Numbered from the stretch's first letter, positions 27,893 to 36,702 are shown. The stretch: 64,000 nt of DNA from CAWABB01 sp963701735 (GCA_963701735.1 CAVPBI010000026.1:434001-498000), one strand, 5' to 3'. Notes: generated by a model not told the origin, from the sequence alone. Numbers and translations are program-made.

Positions 27893-28051
27893 ATGGCTGG
27901 AAAGTCGACGCGAACCACACACCGCAGCTCGACCGGGACGAAGCTGTATGCAGTACGTGACAGCAAGGGCCGGTTCAAGGATATCCAGACCTACAAGCGC
28001 GCTCATTCCGCCGACCTCAGGAAGAAGAGCAAGAAGGAGAAGGAGAAGTAG
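27893..28051 (+). CDS. small basic protein, unknown function
   Basis: This is a 52-residue protein starting MAGKSTRTTHRSSTGTKLYA and ending in a lysine-rich tail (LRKKSKKEKEK). The central VRDSKGRFKDIQTYKRAHSADL segment looks like a small structured motif. It ends 3 bases before the start of the lipoprotein gene, so the two form an operon behind the promoter at 27817. The composition suggests nucleic acid or acidic-surface binding, but no function can be assigned. Confidence 0.6.
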   Translation: MAGKSTRTTHRSSTGTKLYAVRDSKGRFKDIQTYKRAHSADLRKKSKKEKEK

Positions 28052-28054
28052 ACG

Positions 28055-28879
28055 ATGACAGGGAGTAAGTTCTGGCTGACCGCCGCTCTGTGCCTGACCC
28101 TGCTGGCTGCGGCCGCCGCAGGGTGTTCCCCTGCCCCTCCGAAGCCTGACATCAGGGGGCAGGAAGTGACGTACGCCGCCGGCGAGACGACGCTCAAGGG
28201 CTATCTCGCGTACGACGCTTCGAAAGAGGGGAAACGGCCGGGCGTCCTGGTCGTTCACGAGTGGTGGGGACTCAACGAGTACGCGCGCAAACGCGCGCGG
28301 ATGCTTGCCGAGCTGGGTTACACGGCACTGGCCGTCGACATGTACGGCGACGGCAAGCAGGCGGCCCACCCCGAGGACGCGGGGAAGTTCGCTTCGGCAG
28401 TGTTCCAGGATTTTGAAGGTGCGAAAGCCCGCTTCCTCGCCGCGAGGGACCTCCTGAAGGCGCAGCCGACCGTCGATCCGGAGAAGATTGCCGCGATCGG
28501 GTATTGCTTCGGCGGGGGGATCGTCCTGAACATGGCGCGCGCGGGGGTGGACCTCGACGCCGTGGTGAGCTTTCATGGAAGCCTCGGGGCCGCCGTGCCG
28601 CCGACGCCGGGCGGCGTGAAGGCGCGTCTCCTTGTCTGCAACGGCGGGGACGATCCGTTCGTCACGCCCGAACAGATCGAGGCCTTCAAGAAGGAAATGA
28701 CCGATGCCGGCGTGAGCTTTGTGTTCCGATCCTACCCCGGGGCGAAGCACGCCTTCACCAGCCCCGATGCCGACCGGAACGGGAAGGAGTTCAACCTCCC
28801 GCTCGAGTACAATGCGCAGGCCGACTCCGCTTCATGGGCGGACATGAAGTCGTTCCTCTCCTCCACGCTCACCCCATAG
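28055..28879 (+). CDS. dienelactone hydrolase family lipoprotein
   Basis: This is a 274-residue alpha/beta hydrolase of the dienelactone hydrolase type. It has a lipoprotein signal peptide whose lipobox places Cys24 after LAAAAAG, so it should be anchored to a membrane. The catalytic triad is Cys151 (GYCFGGG), Asp199/200 (NGGDDPF) and His232 (GAKHAFTSP). VVHEWWGLNEYARKRA near residue 65 forms the oxyanion region typical of the family. The natural substrate is unknown; most family members hydrolyse small esters or lactones. The next gene starts 13 bases downstream. Confidence 0.88.
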   Translation: MTGSKFWLTAALCLTLLAAAAAGCSPAPPKPDIRGQEVTYAAGETTLKGYLAYDASKEGKRPGVLVVHEWWGLNEYARKRARMLAELGYTALAVDMYGDGKQAAHPEDAGKFASAVFQDFEGAKARFLAARDLLKAQPTVDPEKIAAIGYCFGGGIVLNMARAGVDLDAVVSFHGSLGAAVPPTPGGVKARLLVCNGGDDPFVTPEQIEAFKKEMTDAGVSFVFRSYPGAKHAFTSPDADRNGKEFNLPLEYNAQADSASWADMKSFLSSTLTP

Positions 28880-28892
28880 CTCCGGATCTGCC

Positions 28893-29294
28893 ATGAGCGG
28901 CACACCAGCTCCATCGCCGGGATCGATTCTCTGGACCGACCTCACGGTACCGAACGCAGAGGCCGTGTGCGATTTCTACCGGGAAGTGGCGGGATGGGGC
29001 GTGAGCCCGGTGGACATGGGAGGGTACGCAGACTACACGATGACATCGCCGGCGGATGGCGCTGCCGTCGCCGGCGTCTGTCACGCCCGCGGGGTGAATG
29101 CGGGCCTGCCCGCGCAGTGGCTGGTGTACATCAGCGTCGCGGACCTCGACGAAAGCATCGCGCGCTGCACGAAGCTGGGCGGGTCGGTCGTCTTCGGGCC
29201 GCGCTCCATGGGCCAGCACGGACGCTACTGCGTGATTCGGGATCCGGCCGGGGCCGTCGCTGCGCTCATTCAGCCGGCACAGCAGAACAGGTGA
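28893..29294 (+). CDS. VOC (glyoxalase/bleomycin-resistance-like) domain protein
   Basis: This is a 133-residue protein of the vicinal oxygen chelate superfamily. It begins with the two-module pattern WTDLTVPNAEAVCDFYREVAGW and has a second beta-alpha-beta unit in QWLVYISVADLDESIARCTK, ending RDPAGAVAALIQP. Such single-subunit proteins form dimers around a metal or bind small hydrophobic ligands. Metal ligands are not clear, so catalytic activity is uncertain. It follows the hydrolase gene closely and is probably co-transcribed. Confidence 0.8.
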   Translation: MSGTPAPSPGSILWTDLTVPNAEAVCDFYREVAGWGVSPVDMGGYADYTMTSPADGAAVAGVCHARGVNAGLPAQWLVYISVADLDESIARCTKLGGSVVFGPRSMGQHGRYCVIRDPAGAVAALIQPAQQNR

Positions 29295-29433
29295 GCAAAG
29301 CTCGAAGAGGCTGTTGAAGGCTGCAGGCACCATTACCCCTCCGCGCGTCAAGGAGCCTCTGGCGCTCGGCGGGCATCGTGCTGCCGCTCTTCATGACCTC
29401 ACATCCCTTGTGACATCAGGTTGTCTGGTTCAG

Positions 29434-29895
29434 TTATTTGGGTGGCTGGGCGTCGTCCACGAGCTCCATGCCCACGACGAAATACGGGGTGTCTCCGAAC
29501 CAGTTGAGCGGTATGCCGACGTGTTCGTCATATTTGATCCTCACCCGGCGCCCCAGGCATGCCTGCAGTTGTTTGGCGACAGCGTCGTCGCGGCTGGAGA
29601 AATGAAAGACCTCCGGCATCGCGCCGGGCAAATTGGCCATTGCCAGCTCGCCCTCCCACGTCTTGAATATCCACCCCTTCTTGGAAAGCTTCTGCACGTA
29701 GCCTGCCCGCTCCCCCGTTGCGTACGAGAAGCTCAGGGCGATCCAGGTCCATGCCGCCAGGATGACGATCACAGCAACCAGCAGCAACGCGAGCGTGCGG
29801 AGGATCCAGCTCTTCGCGCGCTTCACTCCCGAAGAAAGCTTCGAGGGTCCCTTCTCCCCTTCTTCCGCTTCCGGTGATGCCTTCTGTCGTTTCAT
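29434..29895 (-). CDS. conserved membrane-anchored protein of unknown function
   Basis: This is a 153-residue protein with a charged cytoplasmic N-terminus, one transmembrane helix (about residues 34-55, LLLVAVIVILAAWTWIAL) and a C-terminal domain beginning SFSYATGERAGYVQKLSKKG. The pattern SxGERxGxxxKxSxKGxxFKTWEGEL recurs in uncharacterised Bacteroidota proteins, some misnamed as 6-phosphogluconate dehydrogenase. The start at 29895 avoids an unlike 30-residue extension. It lies 25 bases after gpmA and may share its transcript. Confidence 0.65.
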   Translation of the reverse strand: MKRQKASPEAEEGEKGPSKLSSGVKRAKSWILRTLALLLVAVIVILAAWTWIALSFSYATGERAGYVQKLSKKGWIFKTWEGELAMANLPGAMPEVFHFSSRDDAVAKQLQACLGRRVRIKYDEHVGIPLNWFGDTPYFVVGMELVDDAQPPK

Positions 29896-29920
29896 GGTTG
29901 TCTTCCCGGGTTGTTCACAG

Positions 29921-30667
29921 CTACTTCTTCTTCCCTTGGTTGGCGACTGCCTGTGCCGCCCTGGCCACCGCTTCCGGATCGCCAAGATAGTAGTGGCGGA
30001 CCGGCTTCATGTCGTCCGACAATTCATACACGAGCGGGATACCCGTCGGGATATTCAGCCCGACGATCTCGCTGTCCGGAATGTTGTCCAGATACTTGAC
30101 GAGCGCCCTCAGGCTGTTGCCATGCGCCGCAATAATGACGCGACGCCCGCTCTTCACGGCCGGCGCGATCGTTTCATGCCAGAGCGGCAGAAACCGCGCA
30201 ACCGTATCCTTGAGGGACTCGGTCAGCGGGAGGCTGGGCGCCGCCAGTCCGGCGTAGCGAGGATCGTTGCCGGGAAAGCGCGGATCGTCCATCGTGAGCT
30301 TCGGCGGCGGAATGTCGTAGCTCCTCCGCCACACCTTCACCTGTTCCTCCCCGTGGCGCTCCGCGGTCTCGGCCTTGTTCAGCCCCTGCAGCGCGCCGTA
30401 GTGACGTTCGTTCAAGCGCCAGTCGTTGATCACCGGCAGCCACATCTGATCCAGTTCTTCGAGGGCGATCCAGAGCGTCTTGATCGCGCGCTTCAGCACC
30501 GACGTGTACGCCACGTCGAACACGTAACCATCTTTCTTCAGCACGCGGCCGGCCTCGTGCGCCTCCGCAACACCCTGGTCGGAGAGCGGAACATCGGTCC
30601 AGCCCGTGAACCGGTTCTCGCGGTTCCACGTGCTTTCGCCGTGTCGCAAGAGAACGAGTCTTTTCAT
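29921..30667 (-). CDS. gpmA: 2,3-bisphosphoglycerate-dependent phosphoglycerate mutase
   Basis: This is a 248-residue dPGM that interconverts 3- and 2-phosphoglycerate in glycolysis and gluconeogenesis. The phospho-acceptor His9 is in LLRHGESTWN. The substrate-binding NRFTGWTDVPLS, the NERHYGALQGLNK segment and the late AAHGNSLRALVKYL are intact. The length and C-terminal extension match bacterial GpmA rather than the short broad-specificity phosphatases. Confidence 0.95.
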   Translation of the reverse strand: MKRLVLLRHGESTWNRENRFTGWTDVPLSDQGVAEAHEAGRVLKKDGYVFDVAYTSVLKRAIKTLWIALEELDQMWLPVINDWRLNERHYGALQGLNKAETAERHGEEQVKVWRRSYDIPPPKLTMDDPRFPGNDPRYAGLAAPSLPLTESLKDTVARFLPLWHETIAPAVKSGRRVIIAAHGNSLRALVKYLDNIPDSEIVGLNIPTGIPLVYELSDDMKPVRHYYLGDPEAVARAAQAVANQGKKK

Positions 30668-30696
30668 TGGTTCATGCTCCTGAGCTTGGGATTCAG

Positions 30697-31191
30697 TTAG
30701 GGTTGAGGATCATGCGCGAGGCGTCCGTACTGCCCCGTAAAATACAGCAACGGAAAACCGTCCCGCGTCGCTGCGGCATCGACCGCCCCCACGAAGATGG
30801 TGTGGTCGCCGCCTGGATAGCGCTCGACGATCCGGCATTCGATCGTCGCGAGGGCGTCTTCGAGCAACGGTACGTCTCCGGCCCCCCTCCGGGTGGGGAC
30901 GCCGTCGAACTGGTCAGCCGTCCCTGCGGGCTTCGCGAACTTCCGGGAGACCGCCTCCTGGGCCTCGCTCAGCACGTTGATTGCGAAGCGATCGGTGCCC
31001 GAGAGCGCCTCGTGCGCGGACGCCTCTTTCCCGATCGCGATGAGGACAAGGGGTGGAACGAGCGACAGCGAAGCAAACGAGCTGACCGTGATCCCCTTCG
31101 GATTGCCCCGGGCATCCCGGGCGGTGACTACCGTGACTCCGCTGGCAAACCTTCCCAGGGCGGCGCGGAACTCGGTTTCGGAAACGGGCAT
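30697..31191 (-). CDS. flavin reductase-like (FMN-binding split barrel) protein
   Basis: This is a 164-residue protein of the flavin reductase family. It starts near FRAALGRFASGVTVVTARD and continues with PKGITVSSFASLSLVPPLVL and FAINVLSEAQEAVSRKFA, the usual FMN-binding pattern. Such enzymes supply reduced flavin to two-component monooxygenases or reduce flavins directly. No monooxygenase gene is adjacent. The start at 31191 matches the family; the upstream frame to 31344 has an unrelated N-terminus. Confidence 0.85.
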   Translation of the reverse strand: MPVSETEFRAALGRFASGVTVVTARDARGNPKGITVSSFASLSLVPPLVLIAIGKEASAHEALSGTDRFAINVLSEAQEAVSRKFAKPAGTADQFDGVPTRRGAGDVPLLEDALATIECRIVERYPGGDHTIFVGAVDAAATRDGFPLLYFTGQYGRLAHDPQP

Positions 31192-31315
31192 GGAGGACTG
31201 TTCGCAGAGAGAATTGCGCGGCTTTAGCCGGAGACACGCCGGGCGAGTACGACCTGATGGCCGCGAGAACGAAACATAATCCGAAGAACGACGTAAATCT
31301 GCAAGGGGGGATCGC

Positions 31316-31344
31316 TTGACATCCATCCAGTGCATCCGTACCAT
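31316..31344 (+). promoter_or_regulatory. possible sigma70-like promoter for 31375
   Basis: TTGACA at 31316-31321 and TACCAT at 31339-31344 are spaced by 17 bases, in the divergent gap before the envelope protein gene. The -35 box is perfect and the -10 box is weak. Confidence 0.35.
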
Positions 31345-31374
31345 TCATCGATCCCCGACGATCCGGAGCATCGC

Positions 31375-32232
31375 ATGAAATCGTGGTTTCGTTATCTCGC
31401 GGCCGGCGCAGCTCTTCTGAGCCTTTCACTCCCGGCGACAACCTCCGCCGGGCCCTCAGGATCAGATTCCTTTGACTGGGTCCTGGGCCGCAATCGGAGG
31501 CCTTTTGTGGAGTTTGGATACGGTCTTGACTGGATGCGCCACAAGAACCTGGAAGCCGAATTCCCGTCGATCGGCGCGCTGGAGCTGAAAGCGGGCTATC
31601 TCTCGGTCGACGTGCTCGAAAGCGGGATCGTGTCGCTCGACGAGAGCTTCATCCACGGAACATGGTACGATTCCAACCTGGGCGGTGGATCAGGCGGGAC
31701 GGACGGGTTGAGCGGCACGCTCAGCCGCTTCGGATTCGGAAAGCGAAAAGGGTACGGCTACGATCTGAAGAACGCCGCCATCGTCCCCTATTTCACCTCC
31801 AGCATTTCCTGGACCGAACTCTCGACCGACCGCCCCGGGACACTCGGGGAGACCGACACTGACATTCTCAATCGATACGAAGGGACCTTCCGGTTCGGGC
31901 CTTCCGCGGAGGCCGGCATCCGATTCAACATCGGCCCCACATTCTCCCTCATGGCCGGGTACGAGGTCAACATCGTCTACCCGCGCTTTGTCTTCTGGGA
32001 GTGGCTTGGCAGCTACTCGATAGCCGCCTTTGCCAACGGTGTCGTGATGTGGTTCGGTGAGGATATCCTCGAGAGCTCCCCGACTCTCGGGCCTATCATG
32101 ATCTTCGTCGTCCGGGGAGCCCTTGTCTGGGGAATCTACCAGCTCTGGCGCGAGGAGATGAACTGGCCCTTCAACTCGGAAACTCCGCTGACCCACGAAA
32201 CCGCGAAGTTCGGCTTGAACTTCACATTCTGA
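31375..32232 (+). CDS. exported envelope protein of unknown function
   Basis: This is a 285-residue protein with a signal peptide (MKSWFRYLAAGAALLSLSLP, cleavage near TSAGPSG). The mature part alternates aromatic and polar residues and ends in FGLNFTF, with a terminal Phe, as in outer-membrane beta-barrels or their lipid-exposed strands. One hydrophobic stretch (TLGPIMIFVVRGALVWGIYQ) is unusual for a barrel and may be a membrane helix or amphipathic strand. No family was recognised. A hairpin terminator follows directly. Confidence 0.6.
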   Translation: MKSWFRYLAAGAALLSLSLPATTSAGPSGSDSFDWVLGRNRRPFVEFGYGLDWMRHKNLEAEFPSIGALELKAGYLSVDVLESGIVSLDESFIHGTWYDSNLGGGSGGTDGLSGTLSRFGFGKRKGYGYDLKNAAIVPYFTSSISWTELSTDRPGTLGETDTDILNRYEGTFRFGPSAEAGIRFNIGPTFSLMAGYEVNIVYPRFVFWEWLGSYSIAAFANGVVMWFGEDILESSPTLGPIMIFVVRGALVWGIYQLWREEMNWPFNSETPLTHETAKFGLNFTF

Positions 32233-32241
32233 CCAGAACGG

Positions 32242-32275
32242 CGGGGCCGGGTGAGCCATCCACTCCCGGCCCCGT
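32242..32275 (+). terminator. GC-rich hairpin after the envelope protein gene
   Basis: A perfect 10-base stem (CGGGGCCGGG at 32242-32251 with CCCGGCCCCG at 32265-32274) starts about 10 bases after the stop codon. There is no clear T tract after it, so it may be a terminator or a transcript-stabilising hairpin. Confidence 0.5.
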
Positions 32276-32358
32276 CACCTCTTCCCCCGACGCGCCCCCG
32301 CCACTCGCAAGTCATCCCGACGTTTTTTACATTATTTTGCAAGTTCGGAGAGATACTC

Positions 32359-34632
32359 ATGTCACATTCCCATGCCCTTCCCATCCGGCGGGTTCTGGCG
32401 GTGTCGCTGCTCCTTGCGGTGTGCACCACCCCCTTCGCCGTGGCGCAGGAAAAGAGTCCCAGCTGGCCTGTGGAGATCACGAGGGACGATATGACCGTTA
32501 TCGTCTACAGCCCTCAGATCGACACGTTCGAAGGGGATTCGCTCACAGCGCGGGCCGCCATCGCAGTCACGCCCAAAAGCACGAGCAAGACGAGCTATGG
32601 CGCGATCTGGATGGTCAGCAGGGCCGCCACTGATCTTGACGAAAGAATGGTGACCCTGACTGGGGGACGGGTTCCCAGGATCAAGCTCCCCAATACCGCC
32701 GAAGGTGTCGCGGACAGGGCCAGGACAGTGATCGAAGAGGCCCTCCAATCGAGCACGATCGTCATCTCGCTCGACAAGATCGTTGCGTCGCTCTCCGGAA
32801 ACACCACAGAGGTGGAAACCGGGGGGTCGTATAGCACCGATGCGCCGAAGGTCATTGTGGTCAACTACCCCGCCGTGCTCATCCCTGTCGATGGCGACGT
32901 GAAACTCTCCAAAGTCCAGGGGTATAACCTCGAAGAAGCCCAGAACACCCCTTTCTTCCTGGTCAAAGAGTCCGCCACCGGCGTCTACTACATGAAGGGC
33001 GGGCCGTTCTGGTACCGCGGGACGATGGAGGGAGGAACGCCGAAGTTCGACCTGACGCAGAGCGCTCCACAGGAAGTGGTCGCGTACTACCGGTCGATCG
33101 CAAGCGAGGAAGATCTTGTCGCCGATACGGCCAAGGCCGACCCGGCGAAGGCTCCCAGGCTTGTGTTCACCAGCGAGACCGCAGAGCTCATCTCGTACGA
33201 CGGCAAACCCGACATGAAGCCGATCAAGGGGACTGAGCTTCTGTACATCGCGAACAGCGATCAGGATGTACTCCTGGACATTCAGTCTCAGATGTACTAC
33301 GTCCTCTTCTCCGGCCGCTGGTACACATCCAAGGCTCTCGAAGGAAAGTGGGCGTACGTTCCATCCGACAATCTCCCGGTGGATTTCAAGAAGATCCCTC
33401 CCGATTCGCCAAAGGGTGATCTCCTTGCCACCATCGCCGGAACCGATCAGGCGAAGGATGCCGTTCTCGAAAACAAGATCCCTCAGACGGCCGAAGTCAG
33501 CATCGACTCCGCGAGCGCGAATGTGAAATTTGACGGCGATCCGAAATTTGACGCCATCGAAGGGACGCAGATGCAGTACGCGTTGAACGCGAACGTCCCG
33601 ATCATCCTTTTCGGAGGCATGTACTACGCGTGTGATAACGGAATCTGGTTCTCCGCGTCGTCCGCTGGCGGGCCCTGGGTCGTGACCAGCGCGATACCGG
33701 CCGAGATCTACACAATTCCACCGAGCTGTCCTGTTCACCAGGTCACATACGTGCGCGTGTACGACTATACGCCGACCACTGTTGTATTCGGATACACTCC
33801 AGGGTACCTCGGGTCGTACGTATACGGACCGACCGTGATCTACGGAACAGGCTACTACTATCAGCCGTGGTACGGAACCGTGTACTATCCTCGCCCGGTC
33901 ACCTACGGCTACAACTTCCACTACAATCCCTGGACAGGCTGGAGCATGGGGTTCACCGTTGGGACGGCAGGACCCTATGGATGGTTCGGGGTGAGCGTAG
34001 GCGGGTGGTGGGGGCCCCCGGTGTACCGTCCCCCCTACGCGTATCGACCGGCGCCGTACTATCGTCCTCCCCCCTACTATAGACCGCCTTACGCATACAG
34101 GCCGGGCGGCGGTTATCCCCCTCCGGGTGCATACAGGCCCGGCACAGGCCGCCCGACGCAGTACCCGAATCGGAACATCTATGCGTCCCGCCCGAGTGCG
34201 GGGGTCAGACCTGCTACGCGGCCGGCAACCAGACCGGGCGTTTCCGCGCCGGGCGTAAGCACTCGCCCCGCTCAGCCAGCGACAAAGCCGTCGACGAGGC
34301 CAAACAACGTCTATTCGGACCGTGACGGAAACGTGTACCGGAAGACAGACCAGGGGTGGCAGCAGCGGGACCAGGGCCAATGGAGCAAGCCATCGACCAC
34401 GCCGTCGGCCAGGCCGTCAGCCAGCCCTTCCACGCGTCCATCCACGACGCCCTCCACCCGTCCATCCACGGGGAGTCAGCCCCAGATGGATCGGCAGCAG
34501 ATGGACAGGCAGCATCAGGCGCGGCAGCAAGGAACGCGGCAGACCCAGAATTACCAGCAGTCTCGCCAGTCGTACGGGTCACGCCCCTCAGGCGGTTCCA
34601 GGCCTTCCGGCGGCGGTGGACGGCGGCGCTAG
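32359..34632 (+). CDS. large secreted protein of the 'carbohydrate-binding family V/XII' annotation group
   Basis: This is a 757-residue exported protein with a signal peptide ending near TTPFAVAQE. Its body matches a widespread family of unknown function, often labelled carbohydrate-binding family V/XII. Features include VIVYSPQIDTFEGDSLTARA, repeated WY modules (YYMKGGPFWYRG, YYVLFSGRWYTSKALEGKW, YYACDNGIWFSASS) and the YVRVYDYTPTTVVFGYTPGY segment. From about residue 505 it becomes very rich in Tyr, Pro, Gly and Arg (YRPPPYYRPP), then Ser/Thr/Pro/Arg and Gln, and ends GGGRRR. A good ribosome-binding site (GGAGAG) precedes 32359. A surface or envelope role is likely; sugar binding is unproven. 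Confidence 0.75.
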   Translation: MSHSHALPIRRVLAVSLLLAVCTTPFAVAQEKSPSWPVEITRDDMTVIVYSPQIDTFEGDSLTARAAIAVTPKSTSKTSYGAIWMVSRAATDLDERMVTLTGGRVPRIKLPNTAEGVADRARTVIEEALQSSTIVISLDKIVASLSGNTTEVETGGSYSTDAPKVIVVNYPAVLIPVDGDVKLSKVQGYNLEEAQNTPFFLVKESATGVYYMKGGPFWYRGTMEGGTPKFDLTQSAPQEVVAYYRSIASEEDLVADTAKADPAKAPRLVFTSETAELISYDGKPDMKPIKGTELLYIANSDQDVLLDIQSQMYYVLFSGRWYTSKALEGKWAYVPSDNLPVDFKKIPPDSPKGDLLATIAGTDQAKDAVLENKIPQTAEVSIDSASANVKFDGDPKFDAIEGTQMQYALNANVPIILFGGMYYACDNGIWFSASSAGGPWVVTSAIPAEIYTIPPSCPVHQVTYVRVYDYTPTTVVFGYTPGYLGSYVYGPTVIYGTGYYYQPWYGTVYYPRPVTYGYNFHYNPWTGWSMGFTVGTAGPYGWFGVSVGGWWGPPVYRPPYAYRPAPYYRPPPYYRPPYAYRPGGGYPPPGAYRPGTGRPTQYPNRNIYASRPSAGVRPATRPATRPGVSAPGVSTRPAQPATKPSTRPNNVYSDRDGNVYRKTDQGWQQRDQGQWSKPSTTPSARPSASPSTRPSTTPSTRPSTGSQPQMDRQQMDRQHQARQQGTRQTQNYQQSRQSYGSRPSGGSRPSGGGGRRR

Positions 34633-34648
34633 CAGGAGGCCACATCTG

Positions 34649-35131
34649 ATGGATCCAGAACTCCTCCAGAGCATACACAGGCTCCTAAGTACTGCGCGGA
34701 TGGCGGCCCTTGGAACCCTCCGGGAGGGCGCACCGTTTGTCTCCCTGACGACGACCGCGCCTGCCGACGATTTCACCACGTTCTGGCTTCATCTGAGCCG
34801 GCTTGCATTCCACACGCGGCATATCGAGGACGATCCTCGAGTCAGCCTGATGATCTGGGAGGAAGCTGAAGCAGGGCGCGACCCGCAATCGCTTGCGAGA
34901 ATCTCTCTCGCGGGGGAGGCGGTCAGGATCGATCCGGACACAGCGGCGTTCGAGTCCGGCAAAGAGGTGTTTCTCAACCGGAATCCGGACAGCGGGAGGT
35001 TCTTCCTGCTCGGGGACTTCGCCCTCTATCGCATCACTGTCGGCTACGGCCGGCTCGTCGGCGGGTTCGGTGCAATCCATACGATTTCGCCGTCGCATCT
35101 CCGTGAGGCATCCCGATTCGGTCAGCTCTGA
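34649..35131 (+). CDS. pyridoxamine 5'-phosphate oxidase-like FMN-binding protein
   Basis: This is a 160-residue split-barrel protein. ARMAALGTLREGAPFVSLTT opens the fold, HTRHIEDDPRVSLMIWEE forms the central strands, and FFLLGDFALYRITVGYGRLVGGFG closes it. The pattern is like HugZ and related heme- or flavin-binding proteins of the PNPOx group. AGGAGG seven bases before ATG supports the start. It begins 16 bases after the large secreted protein, but the two functions need not be connected. Confidence 0.8.
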   Translation: MDPELLQSIHRLLSTARMAALGTLREGAPFVSLTTTAPADDFTTFWLHLSRLAFHTRHIEDDPRVSLMIWEEAEAGRDPQSLARISLAGEAVRIDPDTAAFESGKEVFLNRNPDSGRFFLLGDFALYRITVGYGRLVGGFGAIHTISPSHLREASRFGQL

Positions 35132-35379
35132 GCCTCTCACACATCCAGCAGACGTACGGCATGGGACAGGTCACCATGCGCATGCGGCAGGTCATGGATA
35201 CGCGCGCCGCGCTCCGGGGGGGGGCATCATCAGTGAGGCCATTGACGCGGAATTCCCCGGCGGCGTGCCGGAGGGCATGACGCCGTAACGCACGCGACGG
35301 GGTAACATCCGGACCGTCGTACACCGCACCATAGCACCATCATCGAGACGCTCACCGTCTCAGAAAAGGAGACCAGTAC

Positions 35380-35754
35380 ATGCTCAAGGAAAAGTATCAG
35401 TCGTTGCTCGACTTCGGCGCAAGCTTGAACATGAAGAACGTTCAGGTGACGGAAGAGGCGGGCAAGCTTCACATCAAGGGCCTCGCCCCATATCAGTTCG
35501 ACAAGGACCGCTTCTGGGACAAGGCCAAGACGTTCGCGAACTGGGACAAGGAAGTCGCCATCAACGTCGGCGTCGAAAGGACCGACACCTACGGGTTCTA
35601 CACGATCCAGTCCGGCGACACGCTGTCCAAGCTGGCAAAGGCCCATCTCGGAGATGCCAAGCGGTACATGGAGATCTTCAAGCTCAACACCGACAAGCTG
35701 AAGGATCCCGACAAGATCATGGCAGGGCAGACGATCAAGCTGCCCCCGAAGTAA
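35380..35754 (+). CDS. LysM domain protein (BON-LysM, Kbp/YgaU-like)
   Basis: This is a 124-residue protein without a signal peptide. The N-terminal half resembles a BON domain (LHIKGLAPYQFDKDRFWDK, then EVAINVGVE). The C-terminal half is a LysM repeat (FYTIQSGDTLSKLAKAHLGD to MAGQTIKLPPK). This is the layout of E. coli Kbp (YgaU), a cytoplasmic potassium-sensing protein. A ribosome-binding site (AAAGGAG) lies upstream, and a strong terminator follows, so it is probably a single-gene transcript. Confidence 0.82.
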   Translation: MLKEKYQSLLDFGASLNMKNVQVTEEAGKLHIKGLAPYQFDKDRFWDKAKTFANWDKEVAINVGVERTDTYGFYTIQSGDTLSKLAKAHLGDAKRYMEIFKLNTDKLKDPDKIMAGQTIKLPPK

Positions 35755-35778
35755 GGGTCCATCCGTGGGCATCGGCTT

Positions 35779-35820
35779 CGGGGCCTCGCGCATGAAATGC
35801 AGTGAGGCCCCGTCTTTTTT
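35779..35820 (+). terminator. intrinsic terminator after the LysM gene
   Basis: An 8-base stem (GGGGCCTC at 35780-35787 with GAGGCCCC at 35804-35811) is followed by GTCTTTTTT. It starts 25 bases after the stop codon and is a textbook rho-independent terminator. Confidence 0.88.
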
Positions 35821-35868
35821 CGGCCGATCTACGTGAACCCTGAAGGCCCGGCCGGTGTTCATACAGAT

Positions 35869-36252
35869 ATGAAAACGTACACAGCGACCACACACGACAT
35901 CACGGTCACGGTCCAACCCGTGTTCCTCGACGGCCAATCGAACCCTCTGGCGCGCCGGTTTGTCTTTGCGTATTTTGTGCGCATCGAGAATCGCGGCGAC
36001 CATGAGGTGCAGCTCCTGCATCGCCACTGGCTGATCATGGATGGAAACGGGGAGACCAAGGAAGTCCGGGGGGATGGCGTGGTCGGCCAGCAGCCCCGGA
36101 TTCAGCCGGGCGCCGTCCATGAGTACAACAGCTTTTCCATCCTGGAGACGTTCGAAGGGTCGATGGAAGGAAGCTACCGGATGGTGCGTCCGTCGGGCGA
36201 GGAGTTTGACGTCGCGATTCCCCGATTCACGCTGCGCGCAATGGCGAACTGA
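35869..36252 (+). CDS. apaG: ApaG domain protein
   Basis: This is a 127-residue ApaG protein with a fibronectin-III-like fold. The conserved VFAYFVRIENRGDHEVQLLHRHWLI segment (in parts), the GDGVVGQQPRIQPG loop and EYNSFSILETFEGSMEGSYRM are all present. ApaG is conserved widely; it has been linked to cobalt resistance, but its molecular role is unclear. A longer start (GTG at 35833) is possible, but the family usually begins near residue 13 of that form. Confidence 0.9.
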   Translation: MKTYTATTHDITVTVQPVFLDGQSNPLARRFVFAYFVRIENRGDHEVQLLHRHWLIMDGNGETKEVRGDGVVGQQPRIQPGAVHEYNSFSILETFEGSMEGSYRMVRPSGEEFDVAIPRFTLRAMAN

Positions 36253-36287
36253 CGCGCCCGCACAACTCAGCCGAAAGAGAGTCTGCC

Positions 36288-36689
36288 GTGGAACCTCACC
36301 GAAGAATGCTCCGGGCAAAGATCCATCGCGCCACCGTGACGGAGGCCGACCTTCATTACGAAGGAAGCCTGACGATCCCGCCGGAGCTGATGGAGGCGGT
36401 GGACATCAAGGAGTATGAGGCGGTTCACGTCTGGAACGTCAACAGGGGGACGCGCTTCGAGACGTACGCGATCACGGGGGAGCGCAGCAGTGGGGCGATC
36501 TGCGTGAACGGCGCGGCAGCACATCTCGCCGGACCCGGCGATGTCATTATCATCGCTGCGTTCGCAAGCGTTCCGGAATCGATGGTGGACGCGTTCCGGC
36601 CCACCGTCGCCTTCGTCGACGCGAAGAACGCGATTCAACGCATCGGCATCGAGATCCCCGGCCCGCACGCGCACGGCGACGGGTGCTGA
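36288..36689 (+). CDS. panD: aspartate 1-decarboxylase
   Basis: This is a 133-residue pyruvoyl-dependent PanD that makes beta-alanine for pantothenate and coenzyme A. The self-cleavage site is YEGS (Gly26-Ser27 with the GTG start), preceded by KIHRATVTEADLHY. The GTG start at 36288 aligns the N-terminus (MEPHRRMLRAK) with that of E. coli PanD, where the initiator also lies a few residues before ML. An internal ATG at 36306 is an alternative. No other pantothenate gene is present here. Confidence 0.93.
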   Translation: MEPHRRMLRAKIHRATVTEADLHYEGSLTIPPELMEAVDIKEYEAVHVWNVNRGTRFETYAITGERSSGAICVNGAAAHLAGPGDVIIIAAFASVPESMVDAFRPTVAFVDAKNAIQRIGIEIPGPHAHGDGC

Positions 36690-36702
36690 GCCGGGCAAAG
36701 GC

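Noticed and set aside
32362..34380. A 672-residue open frame on the minus strand.
   Set aside because: It is antisense to the large secreted protein, rich in Arg, Val and His with no domain pattern, and reflects third-position GC bias.
35132..35379. A small gene between the PNPOx-like and LysM genes.
   Set aside because: Short frames exist around a run of nine G residues at about 35216-35224, but none has a convincing start, ribosome-binding site or domain.
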